From: a virus
Length of the DNA stretch: 24,152 nucleotides
IMG/VR virus record: IMGVR_UViG_3300019886_000024
Span: 1 to 24,152 of that record
Strand: one strand, 5' to 3'
The notes under the pieces were generated by a model. That model did no database searches, was not told the origin of the DNA, and saw nothing but the letters and a program-made list of their open reading frames with translations. Shown here piece after piece: positions 1 through 5,854 of the stretch. Position 1 is the stretch's first letter. Each line of letters opens with the position of its first letter. Both the position numbers and the translations under genes were made by a program.

Positions 1-520
1 GATAAGTAAGAAGAAGCTTATAGCCTGCAACACAATGAGTGCTAGTGGTAGTCGTACCCCGTAGCTTGGTGATACCAGTCCGACCAGCCATAGCCCAAAG
101 AGCACTGTTGCCGAGACACACAATGAGATTTGGATCAACCTGAAGTATCTCGTCACCAAGGCGGTCAAGTTCATGTTGGAACTCCTTTCTGACGTACTTG
201 GATTTCTGCAGGATGGGGTACCCTGGGATGCCTTCGGCCTTCCCCCCGCAGAAGTAGAGAAGGTCATTGCTGGGTGGATGTTGCTGGAAGACGTTGGTGC
301 AGTATAACTCAGGATGAAGGTCCCATATCGCGGCAAGGGTCCATGGGTCTTTCGTCCTGTACCATTTGGAGAGATAGGAACGGTCTTCGGAAGTGAAGGA
401 TATAACCTCCGCGTCGTTGAGCATCCGAAGCAACTCCGCTCCCGTAGCCCCCACGAAGCCCTTACCGATCTGGGCCTCGTTCTGGCCTTGAGCTTCGCCG
501 ATGAGGAAGATGGGTTTCAT
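1..520 (-). CDS. Uracil-DNA glycosylase family protein, 3' end beyond the window
   Basis: The reverse strand is open from an ATG at 520 to the window edge (173 codons visible), so the C-terminus is missing. The N-terminus has the family 4/5-type UDG motif (GEAQGQNE at residues 8-15, then GKGFVGATGAELL), followed by a TNVFQQHPPSND segment and, near residue 130, DPNLIVCLGNSALWAMAG leading into KLRG. These match the water-activating and uracil-pocket regions of bacterial and phage UDGs. Known family role: removal of uracil from DNA, or an inactive derivative used in replication. The Cys cluster of classical family 4 enzymes is not evident in the visible part. The ATG overlaps the stop of the 48-aa gene upstream (ATGA), so it is translationally coupled. 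A role in repair of phage DNA next to the recombination genes is inferred. Confidence 0.8.
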   Translation of the reverse strand, partial: MKPIFLIGEAQGQNEAQIGKGFVGATGAELLRMLNDAEVISFTSEDRSYLSKWYRTKDPWTLAAIWDLHPELYCTNVFQQHPPSNDLLYFCGGKAEGIPGYPILQKSKYVRKEFQHELDRLGDEILQVDPNLIVCLGNSALWAMAGRTGITKLRGTTTTSTHCVAGYKLLLTY

Positions 521-663
521 AGCTGAGGACGGAAGCGATCGATAAGATAATAACTCACCTTCCACGCGTCTAATTCATCCACCACCATCTTGTAGATGTC
601 CCCGTTCTCACAGAAAATGAGGATGTAGCCGTGGTAGTAGGCTGTGCTTACGATCTTGTTCAT
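517..663 (-). CDS. Small hypothetical protein, 48 aa
   Basis: A 48-codon reading frame fills the gap exactly between the DUF3310 gene and the UDG gene, with ATGA overlaps at both ends (start at 663, stop at 517-519). The protein starts MNKIVSTAYYHGYILIFCEN and continues with an acidic-to-basic stretch ending RFRPQL; it is aromatic-rich (Tyr and Phe) and looks like a small beta-rich fold. No family is recognised. The perfect fit between coupled neighbours is the main support. The function is unknown. Confidence 0.7.
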   Translation of the reverse strand: MNKIVSTAYYHGYILIFCENGDIYKMVVDELDAWKVSYYLIDRFRPQL

Positions 664-1097
664 CGATCCCTCATCCTCTCCAGCCTAACAATCTCATCAT
701 TCAAATGCCACTGAGCCTTCTTCAAGTTCTCAATAGGATCATCCTTATCCATGTACCTCCAGATGTATTTCACTGAAGCTCCGAGATTATAGTTCATATG
801 TCTGATGATTTCGATACACTCAATCCCACTTGGGTGTCGGCGATAATGCGAGGGGTTAATCGGATCTTCTTCCAAGGCCGGAGCACTGACGGCTTCTTCA
901 TGAGACATCGCCGTATCGTCGCGTGGTCCCGGTGCATCGCCTTCACCAGATAACTTATGGATCGGCCTTCGACGTAGGCGCGGCGGACCAAACACCGATC
1001 TAGCGGTGTCATGTGCATCCGGGTCTGACGCGAGCTTGGCAAGACCATCCACCATCTCCTGTTGCATTTCTTCGCTTAGTTGGAAGGGTTTTTGCAT
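660..1097 (-). CDS. DUF3310 (SaV-like) phage protein
   Basis: A 145-aa protein. The C-terminal 65 residues carry the DUF3310 signature: NPSHYRRHPSGIECIEIIRHM, then ASVKYIWRYMDKDDPIENLKKAQWHL. This domain is common in phage early regions and is often annotated as a nucleotide kinase-like or SaV-like protein, but its biochemical role is not established. The N-terminal 75 residues are low-complexity, acidic and charged, and probably disordered. The start has a strong AGGAG site 7 nt upstream. It sits after a cluster of hairpins that separates it from the ssDNA-binding-like gene, so it may belong to its own transcript segment. Its stop overlaps the next ATG. Confidence 0.85.
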   Translation of the reverse strand: MQKPFQLSEEMQQEMVDGLAKLASDPDAHDTARSVFGPPRLRRRPIHKLSGEGDAPGPRDDTAMSHEEAVSAPALEEDPINPSHYRRHPSGIECIEIIRHMNYNLGASVKYIWRYMDKDDPIENLKKAQWHLNDEIVRLERMRDR

Positions 1098-1107
1098 TGT
1101 TCACTCC

Positions 1108-1150
1108 TGAAAGGGAAAGAAGAGGGAGAGGCATTTGCGCCCTCTCCCTC
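1108..1150 (-). terminator. Rho-independent-type terminator, minus strand
   Basis: A perfect 10-bp inverted repeat (GAGGGAGAGG at 1122-1131 and its complement at 1141-1150, 9-nt loop) is followed on the minus strand by a pyrimidine-rich TTCTTTCCCTTT run. It lies 3' of the ssDNA-binding-like gene and just before the ribosome site of the DUF3310 gene. The tail is interrupted by C residues, so it may only attenuate. Confidence 0.55.
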
Positions 1151-1155
1151 AGTTG

Positions 1156-1223
1156 GCCCGGCGGTGCAGATCCCTACCGGGCGGGAGGCCTCAACAGAGC
1201 AGCTTGGGGACACCCTGTTGAGG
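1156..1223 (-). other. Two further stem-loops between genes
   Basis: Immediately upstream (minus strand) of the terminator hairpin are two more inverted repeats: CCTCAACAG/CTGTTGAGG (1189-1197 with 1215-1223) and GCCCGG/CCGGGC (1156-1161 with 1177-1182). Together with the terminator, three consecutive stem-loops occupy the 133-bp gap at 1098-1230. They have no U-tract of their own. They may stabilise the 3' end of the upstream message or act as processing sites. Confidence 0.5.
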
Positions 1224-1230
1224 AACTGTG

Positions 1231-1677
1231 TTAGCTTACGCGGGCAGTGGAGCCCACCTTCGAGAACACCCGCTTGCCGTCGTCGGATGCCTCGTGTTTG
1301 ATATTGATGATCACTTCACAGTTGGGGACTTCGTCCAGTCCTTCAGCCATGCTCTTCCCTGCAAGATCAACCCCACAGTTAAGAATGAACTCCTTCAACA
1401 TATTCGCGGCCTTGTCCGTGATGTAGAAGGTGTTGTCGATCTCCTGTCCGGCAATGGTTTCACCGTCGGCCTGGAACTCAGCGATGGCATCCGGGTCCAC
1501 GTCGTCGAGGGGAGCAATGATCTTGTGGGTGAACTTCAAGTAGTCAGTTTTCTTCTTCGAGCTTTGGCCCTGTTCTGGGAGCCCCACCACGATCGAGTGG
1601 TACGAGCCCATGGGCAGTACCGGCATGGGTTTGATTTCTTCGGAAGGACGGTTCAGAATGTCTTGAAAATTAGCCAT
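1231..1677 (-). CDS. Candidate ssDNA-binding protein (DUF669-like), 148 aa
   Basis: The start chosen is the ATG at 1677 (MANFQDIL...). The longer in-frame extension to 1908 would overlap the preceding gene completely and reads as low-complexity sequence. The protein begins with a short linker and a PMGSYHSIVVG strand, then a beta-rich core with KKTDYLKFTHKIIAPLDD and a C-terminal SDDGKRVFSKVGSTARVS. The layout of a short N-terminal tail followed by a strand opening 'pxGxYxxxv' resembles DUF669-type phage proteins, which are usually found beside RecA-like and recombination genes and are thought to act like SSB. The neighbouring P-loop ATPase and Cas4-like nuclease support that reading. The family assignment is by resemblance only, and the ribosome site is weak. 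Confidence 0.6.
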   Translation of the reverse strand: MANFQDILNRPSEEIKPMPVLPMGSYHSIVVGLPEQGQSSKKKTDYLKFTHKIIAPLDDVDPDAIAEFQADGETIAGQEIDNTFYITDKAANMLKEFILNCGVDLAGKSMAEGLDEVPNCEVIINIKHEASDDGKRVFSKVGSTARVS

Positions 1678-1699
1678 TTGGTCACGCTTTCGTAAGGGG

Positions 1700-1912
1700 T
1701 TAATCTTTCGAGTAGGGGTCGGTGTTGGTAGTGCAAGCTCTAGTTGGCCTTTGTAGGGGCCAGTGGTTCTCCTTTTCTTGCTCTTCCCGGAACTTCCGGA
1801 TTTCTTCTTGAAGTAATACCTCGATGGCCGTGGAGCATTCTCCGACTCCAGGGACTCGAGATAACGCCTCAAGGGCGATGGATAGGTTCTTGATGCGGAT
1901 GGTTGCATCCAT
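1700..1912 (-). CDS. Small hypothetical protein, 70 aa
   Basis: The ATG at 1912 overlaps the stop of the upstream gene as TGATG, with a GAGG site 7 nt ahead; the GTG one codon earlier is a less likely start. The protein is helical in its first two thirds (MDATIRIKNLSIALEALSRV, then EVLLQEEIRKFREEQEKEN) and ends in a polar tail, NTDPYSKD. This could be a small coiled-coil adaptor, but no family is recognised. It lies between a widely conserved phage protein and the ssDNA-binding-like gene. Confidence 0.65.
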   Translation of the reverse strand: MDATIRIKNLSIALEALSRVPGVGECSTAIEVLLQEEIRKFREEQEKENHWPLQRPTRACTTNTDPYSKD

Positions 1913-2151
1913 CACACCGCCTCGTAGGTGGCGGCGAAGACGTCAGGCTTGCAAGGATAGAACTCTCCCATCACGCCCTTGATGATCCAGTCGTTGGGGC
2001 TGGCGTGGAGGGGACCTTCCAAGGTGGCGACGAGGAGCTTCCCATCACGGAACTCTGCATCACCACCAACGAAGGCTTCGATCTCATCGAAGTTGGTGCC
2101 AAGGTATTGCACCGCGTCGATGACAACTGGCTTCTTGCGGTACTGCCTCAT
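1912..2151 (-). CDS. Conserved phage protein of unknown function, 79 aa
   Basis: The sequence fits a small protein family seen very widely in phages. It opens with MRQYRKKPVVIDAVQYLG, has a central ATLEGPLHASPNDWIIKGV segment and ends GEFYPCKPDVFAATYEAV. The hallmarks are the YRKKPVVI start, the PxDWIIKG turn and the EFYPCKPD..ATYE end. The role of the family is not known. The start codon overlaps the stop of the Acb2-like gene (ATGA), and its GGAG ribosome site lies inside that gene's last codons, so the two are likely to be co-translated. Confidence 0.85.
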   Translation of the reverse strand: MRQYRKKPVVIDAVQYLGTNFDEIEAFVGGDAEFRDGKLLVATLEGPLHASPNDWIIKGVMGEFYPCKPDVFAATYEAV

Positions 2152-2363
2152 TGTCTGGGTGCTCCATCAGGCTGCCGCGTAATAGCGATATTGGCCCACA
2201 TGCTGACTTCACGCAGTTTCCGTATAAGATAGGTCTTGTCAGGCCCGTCAGGAACATTCGCTTCGAGACAGGATGAACAATCTGCCACTGCCTGACGACA
2301 AATAGCCATTGTGTTGATCTGCTCATCTGTCGGCTTTAGATATTCAAAGGTTGATGAATGCAT
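2148..2363 (-). CDS. acb2: Acb2-like cyclic-nucleotide sponge (anti-CBASS), 71 aa
   Basis: A 71-aa all-helical protein that matches the Acb2/Tad1 hairpin type. It has the N-terminal FEYLKPTDEQI motif (residues 6-16), a central helix with RQAVADC, then DKTYLIRKLREVSMWANIAI and a short Pro-rich tail. The 'F-x-Y-x-x-P-x-x-x-Q ... K-L-x-E-x-x-M-W-A-N-x-A-I' pattern is characteristic. Known family role: Acb2 forms hexamers that sequester cyclic di- and tri-nucleotides made by CBASS defence, preventing activation of the killing effector; the related Tad1 sequesters Thoeris signals. The ATG at 2363 overlaps the upstream stop (TGATG) with a GGAG site 6 nt away. Ligand range cannot be read from the sequence. 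Confidence 0.82.
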   Translation of the reverse strand: MHSSTFEYLKPTDEQINTMAICRQAVADCSSCLEANVPDGPDKTYLIRKLREVSMWANIAITRQPDGAPRQ

Positions 2364-3241
2364 CAAACTCTCCTCTGTAAGGTAACCGCTTTCGGCCTTG
2401 CTGGTACCACCACCGGTTCGGCCTTTACCAATGGCGTAGCTACGCTGGGTTTCCCGCGTAGGGTCTGGAAGATCGTTGCGAGGCCATCGTCTGCTGGAAG
2501 GGTCTTAGCCTCCACCTTTGCAGGCATAGCGAGGTCGATCATCACGTCGCTTTCAAGCTGTAGCGTTCGCCTCCCTGAGAGATTCTTCAGCCTGATGTAA
2601 ACAGGGAAGTACTGAGGTATCTTCGGTGAGAGCTTCTGCCCCACTCCCTGCGGGAATATCTTCGAGGTCTTATCCGGCAGTTCCATATACTGCCCGTGGC
2701 ACACAACGATCACGTTAGTCTGGAAGGTCTTTGAGGTGAGGTTTGAAAGGACCATCTCAACTGCGTCTTGTGCTTGACCATAGATGGCCCGGCCATCCAC
2801 CTCCCCCGACTTCCCTGCCTTTGCTATAGACTGATGGAAGTCATACGCGGCGTCACACAGCCGCGATAGAGAGTCCACGACAAGGATACAATCCGATCCC
2901 CACTCCTTAGGCTTGCCATAATCAATGTCATCATACTTCCAGTTATCCAGCATCTTCATTGCTGCAACAAAGGCCTTTGCGGCGCCATCGAGGACCATGC
3001 CGGTAGGCCCAGCTTTGTAGTCGTCTCGCAAGGTTCTGAACTCCACATTATCGAGTTGCTTCGGGCATTCCACAAGCAGCTTCTCCTTCAGCGAATCGAG
3101 AAGGTTGTCGAAGTCCAAGATGCGGAGCTTATACCCGGCGCGGACGAGGGACCAAAGCGCGGTTGTCTTACCGCTCTTCGAGTCACCCAAGAACAGAACC
3201 TTAGTGAACTCGTTGGATTGATGATCAGCTAGGCTTGGCAA
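2363..3241 (-). CDS. RecA-like P-loop ATPase (AAA_24 / Sak4-type)
   Basis: A 292-aa single-domain ATPase. The Walker A motif is GDSKSGKT (residues 19-26) and the Walker B strand is CILVVDSL with Asp123. A GRAIYGQAQDAVEMVLSNL helix and a VIVVCHGQ strand with sensor-like His182 follow. This is the layout of phage 'ATP-binding/AAA_24' proteins, including Sak4, which promote single-strand annealing with a phage SSB. The C-terminal 40 residues are Pro/Val/Lys-rich and probably disordered. The start is TTG at 3241, preceded by a very strong GGAGGT site 5 nt away; no ATG lies nearby in frame. It neighbours the Cas4-like nuclease and the ssDNA-binding-like protein, so a role in recombination-dependent replication is inferred. 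Confidence 0.8.
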   Translation of the reverse strand: MPSLADHQSNEFTKVLFLGDSKSGKTTALWSLVRAGYKLRILDFDNLLDSLKEKLLVECPKQLDNVEFRTLRDDYKAGPTGMVLDGAAKAFVAAMKMLDNWKYDDIDYGKPKEWGSDCILVVDSLSRLCDAAYDFHQSIAKAGKSGEVDGRAIYGQAQDAVEMVLSNLTSKTFQTNVIVVCHGQYMELPDKTSKIFPQGVGQKLSPKIPQYFPVYIRLKNLSGRRTLQLESDVMIDLAMPAKVEAKTLPADDGLATIFQTLRGKPSVATPLVKAEPVVVPARPKAVTLQRRV

Positions 3242-3434
3242 GGAGCACCTCCGTGTAAAGTGTTAAGAGATCCCCATCCCGCAAGTCATACGAACTGGTA
3301 TCACATGAAATGCGGATGGTAGTGGGAGAGCCGTATTCGGCACCGAAGCTGAGGGTGAAGTGGCCCGGACCTCGGTCGGTGATACGGGCTTTTAAGAGGG
3401 GCAGAATGGCTCTCATCTGCTTTTCAGTACTCAT
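3225..3434 (-). CDS. Small hypothetical protein, 69 aa
   Basis: The ATG at 3434 (MSTEKQMRAILPLLKARI) overlaps the previous gene by 11 nt and has a CAGGA site about 10 nt ahead; a GTG at 3464 would give 79 aa but overlaps more. The protein appears to be a small alpha/beta domain: a helix, then GHFTLSFGAEYGS, TTIRISC and a DGDLLTLYTEVLL segment. It could be a beta-sandwich-like nucleic-acid or nucleotide-binding partner, but no family is recognised. Its last codons carry the ribosome site of the ATPase gene. Confidence 0.6.
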   Translation of the reverse strand: MSTEKQMRAILPLLKARITDRGPGHFTLSFGAEYGSPTTIRISCDTSSYDLRDGDLLTLYTEVLLAKPS

Positions 3435-3561
3435 TTGGATTGTGTCCTGTATCAAACTCTTCACAGAGATAGTTCACGACATCAACCTTATCCATTCTAC
3501 TAAGTGGCCGTATGATATGAGCGAGAATGCGCTTCGTTGTTTCCATTGCTTCAGGATTCAT
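3424..3561 (-). CDS. Small hypothetical protein, 45 aa
   Basis: The longer reading frame (to 3678) would run 115 nt into the nuclease gene. The internal ATG at 3561 sits 2 nt after the nuclease stop and has an AAGGAG site 9 nt upstream, so the 45-residue product is preferred. It begins MNPEAMETTKRILAHIIRPL and continues SRMDKVDVVNYLCEEFDTG: an alpha-helical, amphipathic miniprotein. No family or function is recognised. Confidence 0.6.
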   Translation of the reverse strand: MNPEAMETTKRILAHIIRPLSRMDKVDVVNYLCEEFDTGHNPNEY

Positions 3562-3563
3562 GT

Positions 3564-4529
3564 CTAACGGCTCCTTAAGGGATTCCATCTCTCGTCCTCT
3601 GATAGTTGAAGGAAGTCTGATTTCAGATACGTCTCGCGGACTGAAGGGTTCTTCGAACATACGTCCCGGAAGCGACACCCCCCATACTTATCACAAGACA
3701 TGTCATTCATAGGCCAATGGCCCGCTTCCGCGAAAGCCTCAGCCGCGTTCAGGTGGTACTCAAGATCGTTCAGCCACTCGTCGATGAGGTCATCACTTCG
3801 ATAGGTAAACCCTCGGGCGAACTTCGTGGTGAACTTCTCCAGGCCTACCTGAGCCCCCTCAATCACCACCCCCTTGATTTCCATATCCATGACAACCTTC
3901 CCAGCGAAGGTGTAGAGGGTCATTTGGTTATTGGGGGCGAACTGTTTGAACCAATAGTCTCCGAGGGTGGTAGTGGTGGTCTTGTGGTCGATGACGAAGA
4001 TGTTCTCGTTGATATCAACAACCCGATCGAGATGACCGCAGAGCAGGTACTGCGTCTCAGGGTGGCTTACCGGAGTGAAGTCCAATTCGAAGCGGAACGA
4101 CAGCTCCACCGCCGGCCGACCATTATCTAAGATGATGGTTTTCGCGGCGTCCGTACGATAGTTATCGAAATAATCCACCACGAGTTGAACCAAAGTACGC
4201 GGGTTCTTATACGTCCCAGCCTTAGTCGAGGTATCGGGGTCCCAATCTTTGATACGCTTAAGTAACTGCCGGATGGTTTCCCTAAGAGCATCTTCGTACT
4301 GAAGGCCGTTGGCACGATGGATTTCGAAATCTTGAATGGCACTGTGATACTCCCCTCCGAAGCGAAGGTGGATGGATTCGTCCTTCGAGACGTAACCCAT
4401 GATCATGTGGTAATAGTAGAGGCGGGGGCATGTTTTGAGGTAGCCGAGGGACGTGGAGTCCCATGCGAATTGGAGGAATGTCCCGGAGATGAAGCAGGAT
4501 GGAGCTGGCATGGCTTCGATGTTGTCCAT
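3564..4529 (-). CDS. PD-(D/E)XK nuclease with Fe-S cluster (Cas4/RecB-like)
   Basis: A 321-aa protein starting at the ATG at 4529, which overlaps the upstream stop as TAATG and has an AGGA site. Visible active-site elements are GGEYH (His62), GHLDRVVD (Asp168), the VIDHKTT core (Asp181, Lys183) and QMTLY (Gln202), the order seen in RecB/Cas4 PD-(D/E)XK nucleases. Cys34 (KTCPRLYYY) plus the C-terminal C-x5-C-x5-C (Cys279, 285, 291) form the four-cysteine set that binds a 4Fe-4S cluster in Cas4 and AddB. Likely activity: 5'-3' or ssDNA exonuclease used in recombination or replication. Nearby helicase, ATPase and SSB-like genes fit. There is no CRISPR array here, so a phage exonuclease is more likely than an adaptation role. 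Confidence 0.85.
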   Translation of the reverse strand: MDNIEAMPAPSCFISGTFLQFAWDSTSLGYLKTCPRLYYYHMIMGYVSKDESIHLRFGGEYHSAIQDFEIHRANGLQYEDALRETIRQLLKRIKDWDPDTSTKAGTYKNPRTLVQLVVDYFDNYRTDAAKTIILDNGRPAVELSFRFELDFTPVSHPETQYLLCGHLDRVVDINENIFVIDHKTTTTTLGDYWFKQFAPNNQMTLYTFAGKVVMDMEIKGVVIEGAQVGLEKFTTKFARGFTYRSDDLIDEWLNDLEYHLNAAEAFAEAGHWPMNDMSCDKYGGCRFRDVCSKNPSVRETYLKSDFLQLSEDERWNPLRSR

Positions 4530-4777
4530 TATGGTTTTCCTGGAGTTGTCATCCAATGAGTAATCGGTCCATCATGAAAGCCTTCTGGAGTCTCTTCAAC
4601 TTCTTCCTGTACGATAGAATCTCCAATTACCCAAACTGGACCATCGTATTCACGGCCTTCTTGAGTATTAAACCATGCGCCCGGACAGAAATGTGCTTCG
4701 ACCCATCCATGAGTAGTATGATATACAAGGATGTAAGTACCGTCTCTTGGTGCATTAATGATAGGTTTAGGATCCAT
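4529..4777 (-). CDS. DUF551-like small phage protein, 82 aa
   Basis: The ATG at 4777 overlaps the upstream stop (TGATG) and is preceded by AGGAGACTTTG, an ideal ribosome site. The protein has the pattern of DUF551 proteins: APRDGTYILVY near the N-terminus, a central W-rich region and a terminal GPITHWMTTPGKP resembling the family's 'THWMPLPxPP' end. DUF551 proteins are common in phages and prophages and have no established function. The assignment rests on the two ends only. Confidence 0.65.
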   Translation of the reverse strand: MDPKPIINAPRDGTYILVYHTTHGWVEAHFCPGAWFNTQEGREYDGPVWVIGDSIVQEEVEETPEGFHDGPITHWMTTPGKP

Positions 4778-5067
4778 CAAAGTCTCCTGATGAAGCCCTT
4801 CGCGGGCGCTGAAGGAACTGAAGTCTTTGGCTCTGGTGGTATAGGCTTGGCTGGAGCCGCAGCCTTCTGTATCTTCCCCATGAGGGCTTTGATATCCACC
4901 GCTGGGGCTTCCCCGGTAGCCCGCTTCGTCTTTCCTCCCGCTTCGCGATGCATGCGTTGCTTGCGTTGGTAGGCGATGATCTTATCAAGGTCTTGCTTCG
5001 TCAGATCAACAGGGTCTAGGGACATAAGCGCAGTGAGATCTGTTGGGGGTTCAGGGATGTCGGTCAT
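4777..5067 (-). CDS. Hypothetical protein with helical core and Pro/Lys-rich tail, 96 aa
   Basis: The start was chosen at 5067 because GGAGGAG lies 9 nt ahead; upstream in-frame ATGs at 5091 and 5085 lack a good site. The N-terminus (TDIPEPPTDLTALMSLDP) is acidic. A DLTKQDLDKIIAYQRKQRM helix follows, and the second half is Ala/Pro/Lys-rich (EAPAVDIKALMGKIQK) ending GFIRRL. The terminal Arg-Arg codons double as the ribosome site of the next gene. No family is recognised; it is likely a partly disordered accessory protein. Confidence 0.65.
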   Translation of the reverse strand: MTDIPEPPTDLTALMSLDPVDLTKQDLDKIIAYQRKQRMHREAGGKTKRATGEAPAVDIKALMGKIQKAAAPAKPIPPEPKTSVPSAPAKGFIRRL

Positions 5068-5116
5068 CGAATCATGCTCCTCCATATGCACTTCAAGCCA
5101 AACCTAAGCGTCTGTT

Positions 5117-5347
5117 TCATTCCGGTAGCTCCGTTGTTTTCTTTGCTATGTACAAGACATTCGGCGGATTGGGTTGGAAGATCATAAGCTCATCAAACCC
5201 CCCGCTTTGCTTCCGACACTCCCAAAGAGCATTGACCAAGAGGCGCTTGTCATCTTCGTTGGCGCATTCAACGAAAAGGCCAAACTCCAGGGCCGAAGCT
5301 TCTTCCCAGAAGTTCAGATAAGAGAGGGGATTAGCTTTCGTCGTCAT
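5117..5347 (-). CDS. Small hypothetical protein, 76 aa
   Basis: Two ATGs lie 6 nt apart (5353 and 5347). A GGAG site is 3 nt from the first and 9 nt from the second, so 5347 is preferred. The protein reads MTTKANPLSYLNFWEEASAL, then ECANEDDKRLLVNALWECRKQ and FDELMIFQPNPPNVLYIAKK: a helix-helix-strand layout typical of small soluble phage proteins. No family is recognised. It overlaps the acidic tail of the upstream gene by 17 nt. Confidence 0.6.
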   Translation of the reverse strand: MTTKANPLSYLNFWEEASALEFGLFVECANEDDKRLLVNALWECRKQSGGFDELMIFQPNPPNVLYIAKKTTELPE

Positions 5348-5519
5348 CGTCATGTTCTCCGGGCAGGGCCCATGGCTTGCCTTTGCTGTACCTCAAGTAT
5401 TCCCTGTAAGCCTCATCATGCCATTCCCAGTTGTCCACGCCTCCAGCTTCCAAGGCTCTAAGCATAGCCTGAGCGCGCTTGAGCTTGTAATACTCCTCAA
5501 CGCTAATCAGCCGGCGCAT
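5331..5519 (-). CDS. Small hypothetical protein with acidic tail, 62 aa
   Basis: The ATG at 5519 overlaps the upstream stop as TGATG. The protein begins MRRLISVEEYYKLKRAQAML, a basic helix, and continues NWEWHDEAYREYLRYSKGKP with a strongly acidic end (EHDDDDES). The mix of a basic helix and an acidic tail suggests a protein or nucleic-acid contact, but no family is recognised. Coupling to both neighbours supports it as a real gene. Confidence 0.65.
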   Translation of the reverse strand: MRRLISVEEYYKLKRAQAMLRALEAGGVDNWEWHDEAYREYLRYSKGKPWALPGEHDDDDES

Positions 5520-5842
5520 CAATCCAACTCACTCAGCAACTCCACCGATGACGGGTCCAGCTGCGTGCGTTCCGCATAGACCCACCACGCACCGGAGGTG
5601 TCCTGCTTGAGCTTTAGCTGAAGGGGGTCATATTCGGAGGCGCCGAACATCGGTGTGTTCGGAAGGTGCACCTTCTTGTTCTCCTCCCGGTGTAGTTGCC
5701 GGGCCTTGTTACACCTGAGGCGGAAGTAATGCGCATCTGCGTAGGCACCCAGGTAAACCCGGCCACCTTTCGGATCGTCCACGACCTTCTCGAAGAAATC
5801 GAGACAGTCGCCGTAGGATTGTAGGGAAGATGGTAGGGGCAT
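5519..5842 (-). CDS. Hypothetical protein, 107 aa
   Basis: Starts at the ATG at 5842, 12 nt past the helicase stop, with an AAAGG site 8 nt away. The protein has an N-terminal helix (YGDCLDFFEKVVDDPKGG), a YADAHYFRLRCNKARQLHRE stretch and a C-terminal half with PLQLKLKQDTSGAWWVYAER. The repeated aromatic and basic residues hint at a nucleic-acid-facing surface; this is inference. No family is recognised. Confidence 0.65.
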   Translation of the reverse strand: MPLPSSLQSYGDCLDFFEKVVDDPKGGRVYLGAYADAHYFRLRCNKARQLHREENKKVHLPNTPMFGASEYDPLQLKLKQDTSGAWWVYAERTQLDPSSVELLSELD

Positions 5843-5854
5843 TGACGTGGCCTT

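Noticed and set aside
314-526. Plus-strand 70-aa frame
   Set aside because: Antisense shadow of the UDG-family gene, which shows clear motifs on the minus strand.
1678-1908. N-terminal extension of the ssDNA-binding-like protein to 225 aa
   Set aside because: It overlaps the whole coupled 70-aa gene; the extension is Arg/Lys/Pro low-complexity, while the ATG at 1677 starts a normal-looking domain.
3564-4529. CRISPR adaptation cas4 gene
   Set aside because: No array, cas1 or cas2 is present; the gene sits in a phage recombination block, so a phage exonuclease fits better.
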